Positions 51,843-60,236 of a stretch of 64,000 bases of DNA are shown piece by piece (position 1 is the first letter of the stretch; each line of letters begins with the position of its first letter). The notes under the pieces were generated by a model, which had not been told where the DNA came from, did not search any database, and worked only from the letters and a program-made list of their open reading frames with translations. This DNA comes from UBA830 sp002295635. GTDB lineage: Bacteria; Pseudomonadota; Alphaproteobacteria; MPNO01; UBA830. A program made the translations under genes and the position numbers. Where the stretch lies: NCBI GenBank assembly GCA_002295635.1, contig DBHK01000003.1, positions 62,001 through 126,000 on the forward strand. Reading direction: 5' to 3'.

Positions 51843-52700
51843 TCAGCGGGCAGTAATGATGATATCGATCCGGTCTGGTGGTCCACCATCAGACTTTTTA
51901 CCCAACGCTCGAACGTCAATACGCGTACTACGGATACCCTTTTCAATTAAGCGGGATCGCACGGCCAGCGCGCGCGAAAGAGATAGGCGCCGAGCCTGAC
52001 TCGGTGTCTGACTGCCGCCACCCGCATAGGCGAGTAGCTGCAGCCTTAAATTTCCGTCCCTCTTGAGAATTTGGACGACTTTGTCGAGCTTTGTGTTCGA
52101 TCGCGCGGCTATCTCAGCGGATCCAGTGCCAAATGCGAGACGGAATTCCTCGCTTGGCTTGAAACCACCGGTTAGAGAGCGCCTCTGTTTAGGCGGAGGC
52201 GGCAACTTTGCTAAAGGCCTGGATAGCTTCATCGGAGGCGGCGGCACCGCTACCTTCGGGGTGATGGCAGTTGTATGCTGCGGTGGGGTTTTAGGCGCAG
52301 TCGGCGTTACGGTTCGACGCTTGGGTAGTGATTTCTTGTTGTTTCTTGCGTGGGCGGGCGTGGTCTCTTTTCTTTCTTCGGTGGGTAGTTTGAGGTGAAC
52401 GGTACTGGTCGAAGTCGAAGTCGAAGGCGGCTTAGGACGGGATATCCCGATTGATGTGAATTGCGACCGCGCTGGCTGGCGGTTATTCGGCATCAACAAC
52501 GATCGCACAGACGGGTGTAACAGCTTAGGCACCGTTGGCGCAGTCCCAAGCTGATTAAGAACGCTGAGGTCGACAGATACTGCCTCGGAATGACGTTTGC
52601 CGATCATCGTTTGTGCCCCGGCCGGGTCTGTCGCAGAAATAGTGAGGCCGATCATTATCGCCGTCGCGGCCCGCGCATATCCTAAAAACTTCGGAGTCAT
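51843..52700 (-). CDS. Secreted OmpA-family protein with proline-rich linker
   Basis: A protein of about 285 aa. A signal peptide occupies the first 30 residues (ATAAIMIGLTISATDPAGA ending near AGAQ). A Ser/Thr/Pro-rich linker with RPKPPSTSTSTSTV and AVPPPPMKLSRPLAKLPPPP follows. A compact C-terminal OmpA-like domain begins near FRLAFGTGSAEIAARS and has LLAYAGGGSQTPSQARRLSL. The start is the ATG at 52698-52700; a TTG three codons earlier is possible. It lies 53 bp upstream of the channel gene and is the first of the three-gene unit. A peptidoglycan or outer-membrane role is likely. Confidence 0.8.
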   Translation of the reverse strand: MTPKFLGYARAATAIMIGLTISATDPAGAQTMIGKRHSEAVSVDLSVLNQLGTAPTVPKLLHPSVRSLLMPNNRQPARSQFTSIGISRPKPPSTSTSTSTVHLKLPTEERKETTPAHARNNKKSLPKRRTVTPTAPKTPPQHTTAITPKVAVPPPPMKLSRPLAKLPPPPKQRRSLTGGFKPSEEFRLAFGTGSAEIAARSNTKLDKVVQILKRDGNLRLQLLAYAGGGSQTPSQARRLSLSRALAVRSRLIEKGIRSTRIDVRALGKKSDGGPPDRIDIIITAR

Positions 52701-52836
52701 TTTTTTCAACCCAAGCCTATTAACCCGGAAATTCTACGGAGGCATGCACACCCCGTAAAACTAATCTAACCTAGGGGGACCGCTCGAACAACCAGTTTGG
52801 TAGTAAATCAATCGAGCAACCCATTGAAATTAGACG

Positions 52837-53658
52837 TCATTCTATGAGCTGTAATTTTTCATCTCGTACCGCTTCCATCAAAAGTTTGCGCAGCGGATCG
52901 TATAAACGCTGATTAGTGGCAATGATCGAGTTACCGTAAAGCACAGAATTTCGGCCATCGATCTCACCGACCATCCCGCCCGCTTCGCGTACGATAACTA
53001 TGCCGCCAGCTATATCCCAGGGTGAAAGACCAGTTTCCCAGAAACCTTCATAACGCCCTGCTGCGACATAGGCGAGGTCTAACGCAGCCGATCCTAACCG
53101 CCGCACGCCGGATGTCCTTTTCATGACTGCATTTAACATGACCAGAAAGGATTTCTTGCCTATGCGGTCGCCGAAGGGAATGCCTGTAGCAAGGAGAGAA
53201 TCTGCTAAATTACCGCGTTCGGAGACCCTGAGTCGGCGGCGATTCAGAAACGCCCCTTCGCCGTTTTCCGCCGAGTAAAGTTCATCTCGAATAGGATCAT
53301 ATACGATGCCGGCAAATAGCTTTCCGTCACGTTCGACCCCGATTGAGATGGCGAAATGAGGTATACCGTGCAAAAAATTGGTAGTCCCATCAATGGGGTC
53401 AACGATCCATCGTTCGTCGCCTTCTTCGGCTTTGACCTCACCCCCTTCCTCCATCAAAAAGCCGAAACTTGGCCGCGCCTTCGAAAGTTCCTCGTAAAGA
53501 ATTTGCTCTGTACGTCGGTCGGCTTCAGTAACGAAATCACCTGGACCCTTTCGGGATACCTGGAGTTGTTCGACCTCCCCAAAATCTCGCACCAGCCGCC
53601 GGGATGCTTTTCGAGCCGCGGCCTCCATGACATTTATAAGTGGTGTAGGCAACGACAT
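52837..53658 (-). CDS. suhB: Inositol monophosphatase family protein (SuhB-like)
   Basis: Mg-dependent phosphatase of 273 aa, acting on inositol-1-phosphate or related sugar phosphates; SuhB also binds the transcription antitermination complex in enterobacteria. The metal-site motifs are GFLMEEGGE, WIVDPIDGTTNFLHG (DPIDGTTNF) and WDIAGGIVIVREAGG. Start ATG. It lies 58 bp downstream of efp on the same strand. Confidence 0.93.
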   Translation of the reverse strand: MSLPTPLINVMEAAARKASRRLVRDFGEVEQLQVSRKGPGDFVTEADRRTEQILYEELSKARPSFGFLMEEGGEVKAEEGDERWIVDPIDGTTNFLHGIPHFAISIGVERDGKLFAGIVYDPIRDELYSAENGEGAFLNRRRLRVSERGNLADSLLATGIPFGDRIGKKSFLVMLNAVMKRTSGVRRLGSAALDLAYVAAGRYEGFWETGLSPWDIAGGIVIVREAGGMVGEIDGRNSVLYGNSIIATNQRLYDPLRKLLMEAVRDEKLQLIE

Positions 53659-53716
53659 GGCAACAAGTGTCTTTCGATTGGTTGGCTGGCGAGGGTTTAC
53701 GCCTGCAGGTGATAAT

Positions 53717-54283
53717 TTAGTCTTTAGCGCGCTCGACGTAAGATCCGTCTTCGGTATTCACCACAATTCGCGTACCCGCCTCAATGTGAGGCGGTACCAT
53801 AACGCGAACGCCGTTTTCGACTACTGATGGCTTATAGGACGACGAAGCGGTCTGCCCTTTTACAACCGGGTCTGCTTCCACAACCTCTAAAGTTACGTGC
53901 TGAGGAAGTCGGACGCCCACGACTTTTCCGTCGATCAGATCAGCTGTCACCGCCATCCCGTCTTGCAGAAAAGCGGCAGCTTCAGCCATTTGGTCTATTT
54001 GGACCGTGAATTGTTCGTAGCTTTCGCTGTCCATGAAGGTGATTTGATCTCCATCTACGTATAAGTAGGTGGCTTCTTTTTCTTCGACCATGAGCTTTTC
54101 GACAGACTCTGAGGTTCGAAATCGCTCGTTTGTCTTATTTCCGGATTTGACATCTCGCATTTCGACTTGGATGAACGCATTACCCTTCCCGGGCAGAAGC
54201 ATCTCGGTTTTCATCACAGTCCACTGCTTGTCCGCATGCTCTATCACATTACCCGGCCGGATGGTGTTCGCCTGGATTTTCAT
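53717..54283 (-). CDS. efp: Elongation factor P
   Basis: Translation factor relieving ribosome stalling at polyproline; 188 aa in three beta-barrel domains. The modification loop is LLPGKGNAF with Lys33, the equivalent of the beta-lysylated Lys34 of E. coli. This fits the epmA and epmB genes next door. VDGDQITFMDSESYEQ, LPQHVTLEVVEADPVVKG and RVMVPPHIEAGTRIVV are the conserved domain II/III segments. The 289-bp gap upstream, before epmB, holds no gene. Confidence 0.97.
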   Translation of the reverse strand: MKIQANTIRPGNVIEHADKQWTVMKTEMLLPGKGNAFIQVEMRDVKSGNKTNERFRTSESVEKLMVEEKEATYLYVDGDQITFMDSESYEQFTVQIDQMAEAAAFLQDGMAVTADLIDGKVVGVRLPQHVTLEVVEADPVVKGQTASSSYKPSVVENGVRVMVPPHIEAGTRIVVNTEDGSYVERAKD

Positions 54284-54572
54284 CCTTTTTTTCCGCTATT
54301 TAATATGGCGCGTAGACCTATCAGCTTGGCCCGGGATGCGCAATCGGAGAGGGTTAATCGATTTTTTGCGATCGTTCCTAACTGATGACATTAGTGTAAG
54401 TTCATTCCGTTTTTGTAAAATCGTTCATTGGTCAAAATCAGTTAGCACGATTTTCGAGGTTTTTTCATGATTTTTAGGTGGCAGACCATGGACCTGCCGA
54501 GAGGATCCGATCAACTATTTTGAATGTGTTAGAGCCGACATAACACCAAGCCGCTCGTTGTGATTGTATAAT

Positions 54573-55652
54573 TTAAATTTCTTCGTAGCGATGAATCTCA
54601 CCCTTAAAGTCTTTCATTCTCCATTCCTGATCAGATTGCTCGATTGCGGCGGTTTGAGCTGCCACTTTCCCGTACCCTTCGGGAATATCGACCACGTAAG
54701 TTGGCTGACACAAACCCGAAAGATGTCCTCGAAGGGCATCAAATATTGCGCGTCCCTCTTCTAGAGAGAGACGGAAACGGGCAGTACCTTGGGCCTGATC
54801 TGGGTGATGTAAGTAGTATGGTTTGACCTTGAGTGCGATTAATCGTCGGAACAGCTCCGATAGCGTTTCTATATCGGCATTCACGCCTTTTAAGAGTACT
54901 GACTGAGATAATAGAGGGATCCCACCCCGTGTAAGACGTTCACAGGTGTTAGCAACTTCTGTGGTGAGTTCGCGCGAATGATTAACGTGAAGCACCATCC
55001 AGACCGGAAGATCACAACGCAAAGCTTTTATGAGTCGGTCAGTTACGCGACTTGGTAGGGAGACTGGCACACGGGTATGGATACGTAGATTGTTAAGATG
55101 CGGAACCGCGGATAGCTGAGCTAACAGCGCGCCGAGTCTGGTGTCGGAAAGGGACAGTGGGTCCCCTCCCGTAAGGATTACCTCATGGATATCTTTACGG
55201 TCTTTAATATATGCGATGGCTGAATCGATATCCGTCGAGGAGGGTGCGGCCGCGTTACGTCCAACACGGTCGCGGCGAAAACAATAGCGGCAGTACACCG
55301 GACAAGATAGTGTTGGCATCAGTAGTACCCGATCGGGATATCGGTGTATCAAACCTGGAAGCGGAGAATGGTCGTGATCGCCAATAGGGTCCGCTAGTTC
55401 GTTATCCAATGCGTCTAACTCCGCGGTGTCGGGCACAAACTGTTTCGCGATTGGATCTTCAGGATCGTTTGGATCCATTAATGCGACTACCCCGGCGGGG
55501 ATAGCGACACTGTAGCGCTCGCCAACTCGTTCAAGGGCCTCAATTTCTTCATGCTTTATAAGTCCCGCCTGATCAAGTTGGAGGGCGGTCCGTAATACAG
55601 CAGGGGTAGGGTTGATTTTTGACAAGGTGACGGTCTCCATTCTATTAGGCAT
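54573..55652 (-). CDS. epmB: EF-P beta-lysylation protein EpmB (lysine 2,3-aminomutase-like)
   Basis: Radical-SAM/PLP enzyme converting L-alpha-lysine to (R)-beta-lysine for EF-P modification; about 359 aa. The radical-SAM motif is SCPVYCRYCFRRDRVG (CxxxCxxC). ILTGGDPLSLSD, IHTRVPVSLPSRVT, PYYLHHPDQAQGTARFRLS and YVVDIPEGYGKV agree with the KamA family; PEGYGK holds the PLP-like site. The start could be ATG 55650-55652 or 55638-55640. It faces epmA head to head, with start codons only about 10-22 bp apart. Confidence 0.92.
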   Translation of the reverse strand: MPNRMETVTLSKINPTPAVLRTALQLDQAGLIKHEEIEALERVGERYSVAIPAGVVALMDPNDPEDPIAKQFVPDTAELDALDNELADPIGDHDHSPLPGLIHRYPDRVLLMPTLSCPVYCRYCFRRDRVGRNAAAPSSTDIDSAIAYIKDRKDIHEVILTGGDPLSLSDTRLGALLAQLSAVPHLNNLRIHTRVPVSLPSRVTDRLIKALRCDLPVWMVLHVNHSRELTTEVANTCERLTRGGIPLLSQSVLLKGVNADIETLSELFRRLIALKVKPYYLHHPDQAQGTARFRLSLEEGRAIFDALRGHLSGLCQPTYVVDIPEGYGKVAAQTAAIEQSDQEWRMKDFKGEIHRYEEI

Positions 55653-55662
55653 TATTGCTACG

Positions 55663-56730
55663 ATGGCGAACAATGAAACCCCAAGATTGTTTTCGGGCGC
55701 CTGGTGGTGCCGGGACCGTTTTGAAGAGCGCGCGGATTACTTAGTTCGCCGCGCCGACATGCTTAAATCTGCCCGCGAATTCTTCGACCGTAGCGGTTAT
55801 GTTGAGGTCGAGACACCGGCACTTCAAGTCTGTCCTGGGATGGAGCCGCATCTAAACACGTTCGTGACTAGTCTTTACGATCCGGACGGTGACTATCGTG
55901 AACTATTCCTTCACACGTCACCGGAATTCGCGATGAAAAAACTTTTAGCCGCGGGCATGCAACGTATTTTCCAGTTTGCGAGAGTCTTTCGGAACGGCGA
56001 ACGCTCCACCAAGAATCATCCTGAATTTACGATGCTTGAGTGGTATCGGGTGGATGCGGATTGGCGCACTATTGCTGAAATGGCGGAAGAACTCGTGCGT
56101 GCGGTATGTGGCCCCGTTGCACGGCGCGGCAATTTTGTTTGTAATGTCGCAGGGCCTTGGGAATATCTCTCAGTCGCGGAGGCTGTGGAACGCAGTACCG
56201 GTATTGATCTGCTGCAGACAACCCAGAATCCGCTTGATCCTGATAAACAAGCGCTACGACTCGCCGCCGAAGAGATTGGGGTACGCACTATTGATAGCGA
56301 CACTTGGGAAGATGTCTTTTTCCGAATTTTTCTTGAGCGGGTAGAGCCGGGACTCGGGTTGGAAGCGCCGACTGTACTACACTCTTACCCGGCGTCGATG
56401 GCGGCACTAGCGAGGTTATCCCCTGAAGATCCTCGCGTTTCAGAGCGCTTTGAGATTTTTGTATGCGGACTTGAACTGGCTAATGGGTACAGCGAACTTA
56501 CGGACATTGATGAGCATCTAGCCAGATTTACAGCGACCGCTGAGCAACGGATCGCTGCCGGCCGCGATCCCATTCCGGTTGACGAGGATTTTCTAGCGGC
56601 AGTCCAGTCCGGCATTCCAGAATCCGCCGGCATTGCTCTAGGATTTGACAGGCTGGTTATGCTTGCTACGGGTGCCCTGCGAATCGACGACGTATTGTGG
56701 GCTCCAGTGGTTGGGCCGACTATTAGTTAA
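55663..56730 (+). CDS. epmA: EF-P lysine (beta-lysine) ligase EpmA/GenX
   Basis: Class II lysyl-tRNA-synthetase paralogue without the anticodon domain that attaches (R)-beta-lysine to EF-P; 355 aa. Motif 1 is near EFFDRSGYVEVETPALQV. Motif 2 is FQFARVFRNGERSTKNHPEF and motif 3 is GIALGFDRLVMLATGA. The length matches GenX/PoxA. The start is the ATG at 55663 (MANNETPRL); the longer frame from 55612 lies inside the epmB coding region. The promoter must overlap the epmB start because the genes are divergent and nearly abutting. Confidence 0.94.
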   Translation: MANNETPRLFSGAWWCRDRFEERADYLVRRADMLKSAREFFDRSGYVEVETPALQVCPGMEPHLNTFVTSLYDPDGDYRELFLHTSPEFAMKKLLAAGMQRIFQFARVFRNGERSTKNHPEFTMLEWYRVDADWRTIAEMAEELVRAVCGPVARRGNFVCNVAGPWEYLSVAEAVERSTGIDLLQTTQNPLDPDKQALRLAAEEIGVRTIDSDTWEDVFFRIFLERVEPGLGLEAPTVLHSYPASMAALARLSPEDPRVSERFEIFVCGLELANGYSELTDIDEHLARFTATAEQRIAAGRDPIPVDEDFLAAVQSGIPESAGIALGFDRLVMLATGALRIDDVLWAPVVGPTIS

Positions 56731-56743
56731 CACCGCTCAATGG

Positions 56744-57003
56744 CTAATCGCAGAGATTGAGGGTGAGCCATTCACCAAACAATCGAACTGACCGTTGCAT
56801 TTTTTCCGACGTTAAATCACCAAATGCGATCTGACAAACCAGGTAACTAGCCGTTGCCGTGGCCATGGGCTCTGCCAGAAATTCGGTTACTTGTTCCGGT
56901 GTCCCCATAACTGCGTGCCCCTGCGCTACCATTACTTCAAACTCCGAGGGCTTCTGGTGTTTTGGGTACAGCCATGTCGTGGCGGCGAAATAGCCAGTTG
57001 AAA
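56744..57003 (-). pseudogene. C-terminal remnant of an LLM flavin monooxygenase
   Basis: An open minus-strand frame reads GTIVSTGYFAATTWLYPKHQ, then VMVAQGHAVMGTPEQVTEFL and YLVCQIAFGDLTSEKMQRSV, ending RLFGEWLTLNLCD and stop 56744-56746. The pattern GTPEQV...L...YLVCQIAFGDL...RSVRLF is the end of luciferase-like oxidoreductases. Only the last quarter remains, bounded by epmA and the thiE end. A second such remnant lies at 19.1 kb. Confidence 0.7.
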
Positions 57004-57648
57004 CTATCGTGCCATCTTTTGATTAAAGGCCTTAACTGCCGCCGCTGGCCCACCGCTATAATTCCAGACACCACCGCCAACAGCGAGAAAATCTGCACCG
57101 GCGTTCACGACGGTGCTGCAGTTGTCGACAGTTATGCCGCCAATGGCGACGCAGGGCACTATCATCAACTCCTGCCACCAACTAAGGATTGCGATGTCCG
57201 CTGGCGTCGCGGTCTCTTTTGTGGACGAGGGAAAGAATGCACCGAAGGCGACGTAGTCTGCGCCTGCTTCGCCTGCATCAAATGCCAGCTCACGCGAGCC
57301 CTTGCAGGTAACACCGATAATCGCTTTGTCTCCAACCAGTCGGCGGGCATTTACGTAGGGCGTGTCACCTTGCCCTAAATGAACACCATCGCAATCCATG
57401 TCTGCAGCAAGATCAGCACGGTCGTTCATTATAAAGGCGACATCGCGGTCTTGGGCCACCGGCCTAAGGATTTCCGTCGCGTGACGTATGTAGTCGTCGG
57501 TCACATTCTTCAGCCGGAGCTGTACACATGCGACATCTCCTCCATCCAATGCTGCGCCGAGTTTTTCTGCGAATGCGATCGCACCGCCCGTATCGAAAGT
57601 TGGCGGCGATATCAAGTAAAGCTGGCAGGTCTGGGCAGCGATGCGCAA
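57004..57648 (-). CDS. thiE: Thiamine phosphate synthase
   Basis: Joins HMP-pyrophosphate and thiazole phosphate; 214 aa. LGAALDGGDVACVQLRLKNV, AFIMNDRADLAADMDCDGVH, LGQGDTPY and GADYVAFGAFFPSSTKE are conserved TIM-barrel segments. The start is TTG at 57646-57648, supported by GAGGG upstream. It lies 11 bp downstream of the aldolase gene, so the two are probably co-transcribed. A minor alternative start is possible within the first residues. Confidence 0.92.
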   Translation of the reverse strand: MRIAAQTCQLYLISPPTFDTGGAIAFAEKLGAALDGGDVACVQLRLKNVTDDYIRHATEILRPVAQDRDVAFIMNDRADLAADMDCDGVHLGQGDTPYVNARRLVGDKAIIGVTCKGSRELAFDAGEAGADYVAFGAFFPSSTKETATPADIAILSWWQELMIVPCVAIGGITVDNCSTVVNAGADFLAVGGGVWNYSGGPAAAVKAFNQKMAR

Positions 57649-57659
57649 GATCCCTCTGT

Positions 57660-58580
57660 TTACGCCTTATTCTGGTATATCTTAATGATCTGATTGAGCA
57701 TGGCCAAAGCCTCATCCTTTGGGCGTTGGAAGGTATTTCGACCTATAATGGAGCCATTGCCGCCGCCATCACGGATGGCAGTGACTTCCTTGTAGATGCC
57801 GTCAAGTTCTTTGGCCTCGCCGCCGGAGAACACGACAATGCGCTTGCCGTTAAAACATGCCTGGACAACGTGTTCGATACGCTTGGCAAGAGTGGTAACC
57901 GGAATTTTCTGCGCGGAGTAAATCTTTTCTGCTGCGTCAAGGAAAATCGCATCTGTAGGCGGCTTAACCTTGATAATATGAGCGCCGATTAGGGCAGCCA
58001 TATGCGCAGCATAGGCGCAGACATCCATTGCGGTTTCACCCTCTTTGGTCACCATACCACCTCTTGGATAGGACCAGACGACGACGGCAAGGCCCACGGA
58101 TTTCGCCTCTTCGGCTAGTTCGCGAATTTCCTCCATAAGTTCAAACTGATACTCAGATCCGGGATAAATCGTGAACCCAATCGCCGAACAGCCAAGCCTA
58201 AGCGCATCGCTAACTGTCGCGGTTACGGCCTGATCTTTTTCCGTCGCTAGCGAATTGGCCGAGTTACATTTGAGGATTGTCGGGATCCCACCAGCGAAGG
58301 TGTCGGCGCCTGCCTCAATCATGCCGAGTGGGGCGGCAAACGCGGATAGGCCGGCGTCAATAGCGAGCTGGAAATGATAATGGGGATCGTAGCCCGCGTT
58401 GTTGGGAGCAAAACTACGCGCCGGGCCGTGCTCGAAACCTTGGTCAACCGGTAGGATCACAAGCTTACCGGTGCCCCCTAGTTTGCCGTGCATCAGTATA
58501 TTGGCCAATTTGTTCTTTGTGCCTGGATTATCACTTTCGTATCCGGCGAGTATTTTCTTAACTTTCTGGCTGACGCGCAT
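57660..58580 (-). CDS. fbaB: Class I fructose-bisphosphate aldolase (DhnA/FbaB type)
   Basis: Schiff-base aldolase of about 306 aa cleaving fructose-1,6-bisphosphate. The N-terminal VILPVDQGFEHGPARSFAPN, the CSAIGFTIYPGSEYQ barrel strand, VWSYPRGGMV and HIIKVKPPTDAIF with the likely catalytic Lys are the archaeal-type aldolase features. The start is the ATG at 58578-58580, with GGAAGGA upstream; a Met 11 residues earlier is less likely. It heads an fbaB-thiE unit. Confidence 0.93.
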   Translation of the reverse strand: MRVSQKVKKILAGYESDNPGTKNKLANILMHGKLGGTGKLVILPVDQGFEHGPARSFAPNNAGYDPHYHFQLAIDAGLSAFAAPLGMIEAGADTFAGGIPTILKCNSANSLATEKDQAVTATVSDALRLGCSAIGFTIYPGSEYQFELMEEIRELAEEAKSVGLAVVVWSYPRGGMVTKEGETAMDVCAYAAHMAALIGAHIIKVKPPTDAIFLDAAEKIYSAQKIPVTTLAKRIEHVVQACFNGKRIVVFSGGEAKELDGIYKEVTAIRDGGGNGSIIGRNTFQRPKDEALAMLNQIIKIYQNKA

Positions 58581-58808
58581 CGATCGATCCTTCCGATAAC
58601 TTAACCCCGTCAATACTAGATAGACCCGGTAATTTCAATCTTTACAGTCTATATTTTCGCGGAAAACTGGGAGTTTTAGGCTATTCTTAGAGAGATCGAT
58701 TCGGGGTTGTAACGACTTTTAGTTACTAACCTTTTGGATAGGTTGACGTCACTTTCGTCAACATCGTATTGTGCAAAAATTAAAAAAAACGGTGGGTTAG
58801 AGGACTTC

Positions 58809-59036
58809 GTGTCGAAATTAGATGAAGCGGCAAAGCGCCTCCAAAAAGCTGTTACAGCCTTGGAAAAAGCAGCCCGTACCAAATCTGAAAATGAAAGAGC
58901 CGCATTATCCGGTACTTCGGAATCTGACCTTTCTGCGGCGCGGGACAAGGCCGGCGATCTTGAAGCGTTGAACGCGTCCGTCGCGGAAAGGCTAGATCTT
59001 GCGATTTTGCGTGTGAAAGACATTTTGGATAAATGA
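58809..59036 (+). CDS. Small coiled-coil protein upstream of zapA (DUF4164-like)
   Basis: A 75 aa acidic helical protein: VSKLDEAAKRLQKAVTALEK, then AARTKSENERAAL and LEALNASVAERLDLAILRVK. The start is GTG at 58809, with AGAGGA just upstream; a longer frame from 58734 is doubtful. It is 1 bp before zapA, so it is co-transcribed. Coiled coils of this kind precede zapA in many alphaproteobacteria; the assignment to DUF4164 is tentative. Confidence 0.7.
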   Translation: MSKLDEAAKRLQKAVTALEKAARTKSENERAALSGTSESDLSAARDKAGDLEALNASVAERLDLAILRVKDILDK

Positions 59037-59037
59037 C

Positions 59038-59370
59038 ATGGCGCAGGTCGAGATAAAAATCAACGGTCGAAACTACCAAATTGCCTGCGACGACGGCCAA
59101 GAAGCTCATCTAGTCCAACTGGGCGAATATGTCGACAAGCGAGTTCAAGAACTCGTGTCGGCGGTCGGTCAGGTGGGGGACTCTCGACTCCTTGTCATGG
59201 TATCGCTGCTAGTTGCGGACGAACTTGCCGAAACCTACGCTGATCTTAATCAAACTGCAGCCGCAGCAGAAGTTGCCGGGTCGGTTGAGAAAAAGGAGGC
59301 CGCGCTCGCAGAGATCGTCGATTCCGCAACTGCCCAGATCGAAGATATCACTCGGATTCTGTCCGACTAA
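59038..59370 (+). CDS. zapA: Cell division protein ZapA
   Basis: FtsZ-ring associated protein of 110 aa that bundles FtsZ filaments. QVEIKINGRNYQIACDDGQE and HLVQLGEYVDKRVQELVSAV form the ZapA head. VMVSLLVADELAETYADL and a coiled tail follow. The start is ATG 59038, immediately after the preceding gene. It is followed by the 6S RNA gene and fthC, a very common order. Confidence 0.95.
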   Translation: MAQVEIKINGRNYQIACDDGQEAHLVQLGEYVDKRVQELVSAVGQVGDSRLLVMVSLLVADELAETYADLNQTAAAAEVAGSVEKKEAALAEIVDSATAQIEDITRILSD

Positions 59371-59429
59371 GGTCCAGACTAAAAGTCAAAGTCCATTTCC
59401 CGTTTACAATTTATGCCTTAGGTTAGGCT

Positions 59430-59600
59430 ATGGCGGGGCTATCCGGTGCGATAGGTCATTACATCCCTGGGGCCAATACAATTCTCTCGGGAACTGCCTC
59501 TGTCGGGGTCTTGGCCTCGGTACGCGGTGCCCACCTGTTTCGTGCAGGCCGCAGAGGATCATATTGACAGCCGGCCGCGACGGCTCCGCCGCTTCGTTTC
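59430..59600 (+). ncRNA. ssrS: 6S RNA
   Basis: The 254-bp gap between zapA and fthC contains the alphaproteobacterial 6S RNA pattern. CCCTGGGGCC is at 59466-59475, then CTCTCGGGAACTGCCTC, TCTTGGCCTCGGTACGCGG and GCCCACCTG with GCAGGCC downstream. The long irregular hairpin has its central bubble near the GGAACTG/TTGGCC segments. The zapA-6S-fthC order is typical of alphaproteobacteria. The ends are approximate; a GC-rich stem (AGCCG/CGGCT near 59569-59585) may mark the 3' end. 6S RNA binds the housekeeping RNA polymerase holoenzyme in stationary phase. Confidence 0.85.
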
Positions 59601-59624
59601 TGCAAAACCAGACGGGGTTCTGAT

Positions 59625-60236
59625 TTGTTGAGGAATACGGACTGGATAGATCGAGAAAAATCGGAGTTGCGAAGTGAACTGCGCCTGCAGCGTAGCAAGT
59701 TGGGCCCCACCTATGGCACGAATGCCGCGAAATTACTTTCGGATCGGTTCTTTAAACATTTTGATCAGACGTTAGAAGGCTGTGTAGTAGCAGGCTACTG
59801 GCCGATGAAGGGTGAAATTGACATCCGCCGGGTGATAAATGAACTCGTGAGTCGCGCAGCGATAACGGCGCTTCCAGTGACGGTAGGGAGAGATAAGCCG
59901 TTAGTGTTTCGCCGCTGGGCCCCGGGCGACAGACTGTTTAAGGGAGACTTCGAGGTATTCGAACCTGACCCACGATTGCCCACCATCGTTCCGGATATCG
60001 TGGTAGTGCCGATACTTGGTTTCGATGCCGCCGGTAATCGTTTGGGGTATGGGGGTGGTTATTATGATAGAACCTTGGCGGCGCTTAGAATTACGCCCGG
60101 AATTCTCGCCGTGGGCGTCGCTTATGATGAGCAGGAGTGCAACAAAATACCCGTAGACGCCAAAGACATGCCGCTTGATATAATATTCACCACCCGGCGA
60201 ACGATATCGCCTGACAGAGAGGGAAATGCAGACTAA
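59625..60236 (+). CDS. fthC: 5-formyltetrahydrofolate cyclo-ligase
   Basis: Converts 5-formyl-THF to 5,10-methenyl-THF; 203 aa. The nucleotide region has KSELRSELRLQRSKLGPTYG, followed by VAGYWPMKGEIDIRRVI, VVPILGFDAAGNRLGYGGGY and YDRTLAAL; the GYGGGYYDR loop is the family hallmark. The start is TTG at 59625, with no better codon nearby. Situated right behind 6S RNA, so the same transcript may serve both, as shown for relatives. It is followed directly by ymdB. Confidence 0.93.
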   Translation: MLRNTDWIDREKSELRSELRLQRSKLGPTYGTNAAKLLSDRFFKHFDQTLEGCVVAGYWPMKGEIDIRRVINELVSRAAITALPVTVGRDKPLVFRRWAPGDRLFKGDFEVFEPDPRLPTIVPDIVVVPILGFDAAGNRLGYGGGYYDRTLAALRITPGILAVGVAYDEQECNKIPVDAKDMPLDIIFTTRRTISPDREGNAD

